11,579 bases of DNA from Alphaproteobacteria bacterium UBA5343. GTDB lineage: Bacteria > Pseudomonadota > Alphaproteobacteria > RF32 > UBA5343. Position 1 is the first letter of the stretch. The number at the start of each line of letters is the position of its first letter. The notes beneath the pieces are model-generated. The model saw only the letters and a program-made list of their open reading frames with translations. It searched no databases and was not told where the DNA came from. Below are positions 6,778 to 11,579 of the stretch, piece after piece. Location of the stretch: NCBI GenBank assembly GCA_002410125.1, contig DHQH01000044.1:25494-37072 (forward strand), read 5' to 3'. Position numbers and translations under genes: made by a program.

Positions 6778-7533
6778 ATGAATAATAAATTTACAATCAT
6801 AGTTGTTAATAATAATGAACAACTAGTTCTAGAAGAGCTTATCTGTAATTCTAGATGTGAGTATTTCTTAGAGTTAAAAAAATACCTAAAAATAAAAGAG
6901 TTTTATATCCTCTCAGATGAGTTAGCATTTGTAGAGCTGCACAATATGAGCAATGTCAATACAGTTGGTGCCGAGTTTGATGATTATATAAAAACAGAAA
7001 TCAGTAATTACCATCTATATAAAAAATCAATTACCTATGCTAAAAAACATCATGGACAACAAATATATTGTAAAGGCTTTCCATATTTTTATCACTTAAA
7101 ACAAGCTGATAAAGTTATAGACCATTTTTATAGTGACATTCCAAAAGGTAAATTTTTTGAAATTAAAACAGGTACTATACTCCATGATATTATAGAAGAT
7201 ACCCCTATAACTTATGATGATATAAAAAGAGATTTTAATTCAAGTATCGCAGATATGGTGTTAAAGGTCAGCAAGGTAAAAGAGACCGATAATATCAAAG
7301 ATGAAAAAGAATATTATAAGTTAGTTGCAAGAAATATAGCCTCAATATATATCAAGATAGCTGATAAATGTGCTAATTCAAAACACACATTAAAGGATAA
7401 GTCTTTATGGCATGCTAATAGATTAGTTCATAGTCATAATGTATTTTCTAATCTTACATATCACAAAATTGAAGCTCCAAAAATGAAGTTATATTTGAAC
7501 GGGATAATAAAAAAATTATCTAATTTGGTTTAA
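6778..7533 (+). CDS. RelA/SpoT-type HD-domain hydrolase with unrecognised N-terminal region
   Basis: The 251-residue product has a RelA/SpoT-like HD domain from about 78 to 240. ITYAKKHHGQQIYCKGFPYFYHL (85-107) matches the family's 'A...H.gQ.r..G.PYi.H' opening, and LHDIIEDT (135-142) is the near-invariant HD-x-x-ED-T block. The metal ligands are all present: H106, H136/D137, and D196 in IKIADKCAN (family 'iKLADRL.N'); E140/D141 match the catalytic pair of (p)ppGpp hydrolases. No synthetase, TGS or ACT domain follows, so it looks like a stand-alone small alarmone hydrolase or a relative acting on another nucleotide. Residues 1 to about 75 (beta-rich start FTIIVVNN, then LKKYLKIKEFYIL) are not recognised. 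The ATG at 6778 has no Shine-Dalgarno; TATGTT at 6761-6766 may be a -10, suggesting a very short or leaderless transcript. It is divergent from the Clp-like gene and convergent, with a 2-nt gap, with the HAD gene. Confidence 0.78.
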   Translation: MNNKFTIIVVNNNEQLVLEELICNSRCEYFLELKKYLKIKEFYILSDELAFVELHNMSNVNTVGAEFDDYIKTEISNYHLYKKSITYAKKHHGQQIYCKGFPYFYHLKQADKVIDHFYSDIPKGKFFEIKTGTILHDIIEDTPITYDDIKRDFNSSIADMVLKVSKVKETDNIKDEKEYYKLVARNIASIYIKIADKCANSKHTLKDKSLWHANRLVHSHNVFSNLTYHKIEAPKMKLYLNGIIKKLSNLV

Positions 7534-7536
7534 ATT
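7522..7536 (+). repeat. 15-bp direct repeat, copy 2 (over the stop codon of the HD gene)
   Basis: Second copy of AATTTGGTTTAAATT. It encodes the last residues and the TAA of the HD gene and reaches the first base of the convergent HAD stop codon. Together the two copies delimit a segment of about 790 bp that holds exactly one gene. Confidence 0.5.
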
Positions 7537-8240
7537 TATCGTGATGCTTGAGTTTGTTGCACTAGATTAAACTCATTTTCATTCTCATTGATATGCTTTA
7601 CAAAATCTTCCATATCTTTGAATTGATAATCAATATGAGGTTCATCAGCATATTTGCTACCATTAAACAAAATAGTGGTCATCCCAGCTTTTTTTGCAGT
7701 TTTTAATTTCTTTGCAGAATCTTCAATCATAACCGCTCTTTTAGGATCTACTCCCATATTCTCACATGCATGATCAAAAATCTCAGTTGATGCAGCTTTA
7801 TGCATATCCATAGTTTTGTTAGAAGTAATAAAATTATTCTTAAACATTTCAAAACAGCCAACAGCTTTTAATACTTTTTTAGTCCAGTTAAGAGGAGCTT
7901 GGGTAATTATGCAATGTCGTTGTTTCAATTTTCTAAGACTAGATGATATATATTTATTTTCTTCCAAACTATCACAATGTAAGAAATTAGCATAATTATC
8001 ATCAAATACTGCTCTATCAACACCATATCTTTTGGTAATATTGGTAAAGAAATTTATCTTATCTTTCTTATATTCTTCATCAATTCCTTGAATAATTTCT
8101 TCAATACTTCCATCAGCTCCAAAATGTTTCAAGGCTTCAGCTTGTGCTTTGGTGAATGCTTTTGGGTTTATTTCATCATTTTGCTTATAAAATACCCCGT
8201 CCAAATCCCAAAAAATCACATCAATATCTTTTAAAATCAT
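7536..8240 (-). CDS. HAD-superfamily phosphatase, subfamily I, pyrimidine 5'-nucleotidase-like
   Basis: Predicted cytosolic Mg-dependent phosphohydrolase of 234 aa. Motif I is FWDLDGV with nucleophile D12 and acid/base D14. A helical C1 cap spans about 20-90. Motif II is T113 in IITQAP, motif III is probably K148 in MHKAAST, and motif IV is E173/D174 in MIEDSAKKLKTAKKAG. The overall layout (short cap, 'SLRKLKQRHCIITQA', 'VLKAVGCFEMFKNNF') resembles the pyrimidine 5'-nucleotidase branch, but substrates of HAD enzymes cannot be read reliably from sequence. I chose ATG 8240 because GGAG at 8250-8253 lies 9 nt upstream. The in-frame ATG at 8255 overlaps that GGAG and has no ribosome site of its own. 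It follows pflA on the same strand after 58 nt and may be partly co-transcribed with it. It is convergent with the HD gene, with no room for a terminator between them. Confidence 0.85.
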   Translation of the reverse strand: MILKDIDVIFWDLDGVFYKQNDEINPKAFTKAQAEALKHFGADGSIEEIIQGIDEEYKKDKINFFTNITKRYGVDRAVFDDNYANFLHCDSLEENKYISSSLRKLKQRHCIITQAPLNWTKKVLKAVGCFEMFKNNFITSNKTMDMHKAASTEIFDHACENMGVDPKRAVMIEDSAKKLKTAKKAGMTTILFNGSKYADEPHIDYQFKDMEDFVKHINENENEFNLVQQTQASR

Positions 8241-8260
8241 CAAATATAACTCCATTAATC

Positions 8261-8279
8261 GTCTATATATATTTTAGAC
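8261..8279. promoter_or_regulatory. Small palindrome between pflA and the HAD gene
   Basis: GTCTA (8261-8265) and TAGAC (8275-8279) flank an AT-only 9-nt centre. It sits just downstream of a minus-strand TATAAT (8289-8294), so it would fall in the first 20 nt of a transcript for the HAD gene. The -35 for that TATAAT is poor. A regulatory role is speculative. Confidence 0.25.
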
Positions 8280-8298
8280 ATGAGGGGTATTATACAAT

Positions 8299-9033
8299 TT
8301 ACCTAACAACTTTACCAGATTTTTTCATAATTATTTTAGCTTTTTTTACACTATCAGAGCTAGGAGGTTGAGTATCTGCAATAGGTGATGTCATCCCCAA
8401 GGCTTCCCATTTATGCTCACCATGCTTATGAAATGGCAAAATGTCGATTCTCTCAATGTTATCATATTTCTCAATAAAACTAGACAGCTCTTCTAAATCT
8501 TTCTCATTATCAGTAATTCCAGGAACTAACACATGTCTAATCCATGTTTTAATCTCTTTTTCTCTTAAATATTCTAAGAATTTAAGTGTTTTATCAATTT
8601 TTATACTAGCAATATACTTAAACTTCTCAGGATTAATAGATTTTATATCTAGTAATACCAAGTCAGTATATTCTAAAACATCCTTCACATTCTCATTTAT
8701 TACCGCACCGCTAGTATCGAGTGCAGTATGCAAACCTTCGTCTTTTGCAAGTTTGAACACTTCTCTTACAAAATTAGCCTGTAAACATGGCTCACCACCA
8801 GAAAAGGTAATCCCACCATTTTTTATAAATGATTTATATTTTACTATCTCTTTCATCAAACCATCAGCAGTAAAAGTCTTTATGTTATGGTTAACATCCC
8901 AAGTATCTGGGTTATGACAATATACACACCTTAAAGGACAACCCTGTAAGAATGCTACAAATCTAAGCCCAGGACCATCAACTGTTCCACAAGTCTCAAT
9001 TGAATGTATATTACCAATTATTTCTTCGCTCAT
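8299..9033 (-). CDS. pflA: Pyruvate formate-lyase activating enzyme (radical SAM)
   Basis: Cytosolic [4Fe-4S] radical-SAM activase that abstracts a hydrogen from the conserved Gly of pyruvate formate-lyase. The 244-residue product matches the E. coli enzyme (246 aa). The cluster motif C32-x3-C36-x2-C39 lies in GCPLRCVYCHNPDTW (31-45), with the PflA-typical CHN.DTW ending. TFSGGEPCLQ (76-85) is the SAM-binding GGEP motif, preceded by the activase opening IGNIHSIETCGTVDGPGLR (6-24). No extra ferredoxin insert is present, so it is a short class I activase. Start: ATG 9033, with AGAAGAG about 8 nt upstream; an in-frame TTG at 9066 overlaps the -10 box and is rejected. It is divergent from pflB, with 134 nt between the two starts, instead of following it as in E. 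coli. The HAD gene lies downstream on the same strand. Confidence 0.96.
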   Translation of the reverse strand: MSEEIIGNIHSIETCGTVDGPGLRFVAFLQGCPLRCVYCHNPDTWDVNHNIKTFTADGLMKEIVKYKSFIKNGGITFSGGEPCLQANFVREVFKLAKDEGLHTALDTSGAVINENVKDVLEYTDLVLLDIKSINPEKFKYIASIKIDKTLKFLEYLREKEIKTWIRHVLVPGITDNEKDLEELSSFIEKYDNIERIDILPFHKHGEHKWEALGMTSPIADTQPPSSDSVKKAKIIMKKSGKVVR

Positions 9034-9064
9034 CTTCAATACTCTTCTCTTCAATAAAGAGGGC

Positions 9065-9092
9065 AATATAAATCATATTTTTTTAATTTCAA
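9065..9092 (-). promoter_or_regulatory. Candidate pflA promoter
   Basis: On the minus strand TTGAAA (9087-9092) and TATATT (9065-9070) are each 5/6 consensus matches, 16 nt apart. Transcription would begin near 9058, leaving a leader of about 25 nt that includes the AGAAGAG ribosome site. Its -35 lies only 3 nt from the -35 of the oppositely directed pflB promoter. Confidence 0.5.
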
Positions 9093-9095
9093 GGC

Positions 9096-9126
9096 TTGAT
9101 AATTTATATCATTGGGTCTATATAAT
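9096..9126 (+). promoter_or_regulatory. Candidate pflB promoter
   Basis: TTGATA (9096-9101) is a 5/6 -35 match. The -10 region reads TATATAAT (9119-9126), giving 17 nt to TATATA or 19 nt to the perfect TATAAT. Transcription would start near 9133, about 35 nt before the pflB ATG. AAAGG (9151-9155) is the likely ribosome site, with a rather long 12-nt spacing. Confidence 0.55.
9097..9111. promoter_or_regulatory. Palindrome over the pflB -35 box, possible operator
   Basis: TGATA-ATTTA-TATCA is a perfect 5+5+5 palindrome. It overlaps the pflB -35 and sits 4 nt from the pflA -35, so one dimeric regulator could affect both genes. The half-site TTGAT resembles FNR/CRP-family sites, but the canonical FNR box TTGAT-N4-ATCAA has a different spacing, so FNR itself is not claimed. 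Confidence 0.4.
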
Positions 9127-9167
9127 CTCTTTAAGTTTCAAAACACAAATAAAGGTTCAATTTAACA

Positions 9168-11399
9168 ATGATAGAAGTAACAAAAGATTTTAAAGGCGAT
9201 AAGTGGAAAAAAGAAATAGATGTTAGAGATTTTATAGTAAATAACTACACACCATATGAGGGTGATGATAGCTTTCTAGTAAAACCAACTTCAGCCACAA
9301 AAGAGCTATGGCAACAATTAACAGAGATGTTCAAAACTGAACAAGAAAAAGGTGTTTACGATGCAGAAACAAAAACACCATCATCAATCACAGCATATGG
9401 CGCTGGATATATAAATAAAGATTTAGAAAAAATTGTAGGTCTTCAAACCGATAAACCACTAAAAAGAGGTATCTATCCAAAAGGTGGTCTTAGAATGGTA
9501 GAAAATTCACTTAAGGCTTATGGTTATGAATTAGATCCAATCACCAAAGAAGTTTTCACAACCCACAGAAAAACTCACAATGATGGTGTATTCTCTGCTT
9601 ATACTCCAGAAATCTTAGCTTGTAGAAAATCAGGTGTTGTAACTGGTCTTCCTGATGCTTATGGTAGGGGTAGAATTATTGGTGACTATAGAAGAATTTC
9701 TCTTTATGGTTTAGATAGAATTATTGAAGAAAAATTAAAAGAAAAAGACACTCTTGATGCTTGTGATATGAATGAAAACATCATCAGAGGAAGAGAAGAA
9801 GTAACAGAACAATTAAAAGCTCTTAAAGATTTTGGTGAAATGTGTAAATCTTATGGTCTTGATGTGACAAAACCCGCAACATCTGCAAAAGAAGCTGTTC
9901 AATATGTTTACTTATCTTACCTTGCAGCTGTTAAAGATCAAGACGGTGCTGCAATGTCTCTTGGTAGAACAGCTACATTCTTAGACATCTTTATTGAAAA
10001 AGACCTAAAAGATGGCAAAATCACTGAAGAAGATGCTCAAGAATTAGTAGATCATTTCATTATGAAATTAAGAATTATCAGATTCTTAAGAACTCCAGAA
10101 TATAACGATTTATTCTCTGGAGATCCTGTATGGACAACAGAAGTTCTAGGTGGTCAAGGTGTTGATGGTAGAACATTAGTTACCAAGACAAGTTTCAGAT
10201 ACCTAAACACTCTTTATAACTTAGGCCCAGCCCCAGAACCAAACTTAACCATTTTATGGTCAAATAATTTACCACATAATTGGAAAGAATTCTGCACAAA
10301 AGTATCAATTGATACTTCAGCTCTTCAATATGAAAATGATGACTTAATGAGACCAATCTTTGGTGATGACTATGCAATTGCTTGTTGTGTATCTCCAATG
10401 AAAGTTGGTAAAGCTATGCAGTTCTTTGGTGCAAGGGTTAACCTTCCAAAAGCATTATTATATGCGATCAACGGTGGTAAAGATGAAAAAACTGGTATGC
10501 AAGTAGCCCCAGCTTTTGAATCAATTAAAGGTGATGTTTTAGATTTTGAAGAAGTATTTAAAAAATATGATGATATGTTAGAATGGTTAGCAGGTGTTTA
10601 TGTTAAATCATTAAATATCATTCACTATATGCATGATAAATATTCTTATGAAGCATTTGAAATGGCATTACATGACCTTGAAGTTGAAAGAACTCAAGCA
10701 TTTGGTATTGCTGGTCTTGCAATTGTAGCAGACAGTTTGGCAGCTATCAAAAATGCTAAAGTAAGCATTATCAGAAATGAAGAAGGTTTAGCTGTAGATT
10801 ATAAAATCGATGGTGAATACACACCATATGGTAATAATAATGATGAAACAGACCAAATTGCTTGTGATATTGCTAAGAAATTCATGAACAAACTTAGAAA
10901 ACACAAAATGTATCGTCATGCAAAACCAACCCAATCTATTCTTACAATCACATCAAATGTTGTATATGGTAAGAAAACAGGTTCAACTCCTTGTGGTAGA
11001 AAAGCTGGTGAGCCATTTGCTCCAGGTGCAAACCCGATGAATGGTAGAGATGCAAACGGTGCTGTTGCAGCCCTTTCATCAGTTTCAAAACTTCCATTTG
11101 AGCATGCAAATGATGGTATTTCTTACACATTCGCAATCACTCCATCAGCATTAGGTAAAGATGGTCAAGAACAAAAATCTAACCTAATCAGTTTACTTGA
11201 TGGATATTTTACCCCTCAAGGAGGACAACATCTAAATGTGAATGTATTTGATAAAGAATTGTTATTAGATGCGATGGAAAATCCAGCGAAATACCCACAA
11301 TTAACAATTAGGGTTTCTGGTTATGCTGTTAACTTTGTAAAACTTTCAAAAGAACAACAGCTAGATGTTATATCAAGAACAATTAATGAAAGAATCTAA
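9168..11399 (+). CDS. pflB: Pyruvate formate-lyase (formate C-acetyltransferase)
   Basis: Cytosolic glycyl-radical enzyme converting pyruvate + CoA to acetyl-CoA + formate without oxygen. At 743 aa it is close to the E. coli enzyme (760 aa) and covers the whole chain: the PFL domain, then the C-terminal glycyl-radical domain. The adjacent catalytic cysteines C406-C407 lie in AIACCVSPMK, followed by FFGARVNLPKALL. The radical loop RVSGYAVNF carries G718, 25 residues from the C terminus, as expected. The GKKTGSTPCGRKAGEPFAPG stretch and VAALSSVSKLPF are typical of true PFL and argue against glycerol/diol dehydratases or choline lyase. Codons look chosen for high expression (repeated GGT, GAA, AAA, CCA). 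It is divergent from pflA and monocistronic, ending at a strong terminator. No focA formate channel gene is seen next to it. Being oxygen-sensitive when active, it supports anaerobic growth of the host. Confidence 0.98.
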   Translation: MIEVTKDFKGDKWKKEIDVRDFIVNNYTPYEGDDSFLVKPTSATKELWQQLTEMFKTEQEKGVYDAETKTPSSITAYGAGYINKDLEKIVGLQTDKPLKRGIYPKGGLRMVENSLKAYGYELDPITKEVFTTHRKTHNDGVFSAYTPEILACRKSGVVTGLPDAYGRGRIIGDYRRISLYGLDRIIEEKLKEKDTLDACDMNENIIRGREEVTEQLKALKDFGEMCKSYGLDVTKPATSAKEAVQYVYLSYLAAVKDQDGAAMSLGRTATFLDIFIEKDLKDGKITEEDAQELVDHFIMKLRIIRFLRTPEYNDLFSGDPVWTTEVLGGQGVDGRTLVTKTSFRYLNTLYNLGPAPEPNLTILWSNNLPHNWKEFCTKVSIDTSALQYENDDLMRPIFGDDYAIACCVSPMKVGKAMQFFGARVNLPKALLYAINGGKDEKTGMQVAPAFESIKGDVLDFEEVFKKYDDMLEWLAGVYVKSLNIIHYMHDKYSYEAFEMALHDLEVERTQAFGIAGLAIVADSLAAIKNAKVSIIRNEEGLAVDYKIDGEYTPYGNNNDETDQIACDIAKKFMNKLRKHKMYRHAKPTQSILTITSNVVYGKKTGSTPCGRKAGEPFAPGANPMNGRDANGAVAALSSVSKLPFEHANDGISYTFAITPSALGKDGQEQKSNLISLLDGYFTPQGGQHLNVNVFDKELLLDAMENPAKYPQLTIRVSGYAVNFVKLSKEQQLDVISRTINERI

Positions 11400-11421
11400 A
11401 TTCTTTTGATATATGATTGTG

Positions 11422-11459
11422 AAAACAGCCCTATCTTTTTAGTAGGGCTGTTTTTTTTT
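11422..11459 (+). terminator. Intrinsic terminator of pflB
   Basis: CAGCCCTA (11426-11433) pairs perfectly with TAGGGCTG (11443-11450) around a 9-nt loop, extended by four A-T pairs (11422-11425 with 11451-11454). A run of nine T follows (11451-11459). It begins 23 nt past the pflB stop. The A-run before the stem is short, so it works mainly in the plus direction. Confidence 0.93.
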
Positions 11460-11579
11460 ATGATTGATTATAAAGATCCAATGAAACTTAAATGAGTAAA
11501 TTTAACGATAGTAAGTGAAACGAATTTTAGTTAGAATTGAGTAGTTCCATCAGCCCATCAACTAGTAAAAAAAATTCAA

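Noticed and set aside
8261..8269. Nonamer GTCTATATA shared with the pflB promoter region (9116-9124), considered as a common regulatory motif
   Set aside because: Very AT-rich 9-mer; two copies in this window are compatible with chance, and in one place it is simply part of a -10 region.
8441..8917. 158-codon plus-strand open frame inside pflA
   Set aside because: Antisense to the conserved radical-SAM coding sequence; Ser/Phe-rich composition typical of a reverse-strand shadow.
9096..9112. FNR box at the pflB promoter
   Set aside because: TTGAT is present, but ATCA follows after 7 nt, not after the 4 nt of TTGAT-N4-ATCAA, so it is kept only as an unnamed palindrome.
11527..11577. Minus-strand open frame at the right edge encoding about 16 residues before a TAA, possibly the C terminus of a convergent gene
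   Set aside because: Too short to support; no family signal in the residues, and no terminator specific to it beyond the pflB hairpin. The rest of 11460-11579 shows nothing recognisable.

Overview
This is an AT-rich bacterial chromosomal segment, densely coded on both strands. It most resembles a low-GC, anaerobic or facultatively fermentative alphaproteobacterium of the host-associated kind. The lineage call rests mainly on the alanine racemase, whose segments (the VLNGI region, IDTGLNRLGF, LVMSHLSCGD, GRVSMDMITIDVT) read like alphaproteobacterial Alr. The anaerobic call rests on a complete pyruvate formate-lyase and its radical-SAM activase. The taxonomy is inferred from family resemblance and was not tested by any search.

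Layout. (1) 1-426 is the C-terminal part of a probable NlpC/P60-type cell-wall peptidase cut by the left edge. (2) 463-3074 is a tight plus-strand operon: alanine racemase (alr), a YhhQ/VUT-type queuosine-precursor transporter whose start lies inside alr, and a periplasmic family-3 solute-binding protein. It ends at a strong bidirectional hairpin terminator (3077-3105). (3) 3128-4597, minus strand, is an OMP decarboxylase-orotate phosphoribosyltransferase fusion covering the last two steps of UMP synthesis, with visibly higher G+C than its neighbours. The 203-base gap upstream holds promoter-like elements and a 9-bp inverted repeat. (4) 4801-6693, minus strand, is an unusual ClpB/ClpC-like double AAA+ ATPase. 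It lacks the N domain and the coiled-coil middle domain, has a degenerate first ATPase module and no aromatic residue in the second pore loop, and ends in a strongly acidic tail. (5) 6778-7533, plus strand, divergent from it, is a RelA/SpoT-type HD hydrolase with an unrecognised N-terminal region; a 15-bp direct repeat flanks this gene. (6) 7536-8240, minus strand, is a HAD-family phosphatase. (7) 8299-9033 (minus) and 9168-11399 (plus) are the pyruvate formate-lyase activase and pyruvate formate-lyase, divergently arranged around a 134-bp control region with back-to-back promoter-like elements and a palindrome. A strong terminator follows pflB, and the last 120 bases hold no convincing gene.

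How the genes work together: PflA and PflB form one system. PflA installs the glycyl radical on PflB, which splits pyruvate with CoA into acetyl-CoA and formate. The alr operon combines cell-wall D-alanine supply with small-molecule uptake. The other genes are single-function units (pyrimidine synthesis, protein remodelling, possible nucleotide-signal hydrolysis). No CRISPR array, insertion sequence, tRNA or rRNA was seen. The two most unusual objects are the reduced Clp-like ATPase and the divergently transcribed HD protein beside it. I found no evidence strong enough to call them a defined new system.
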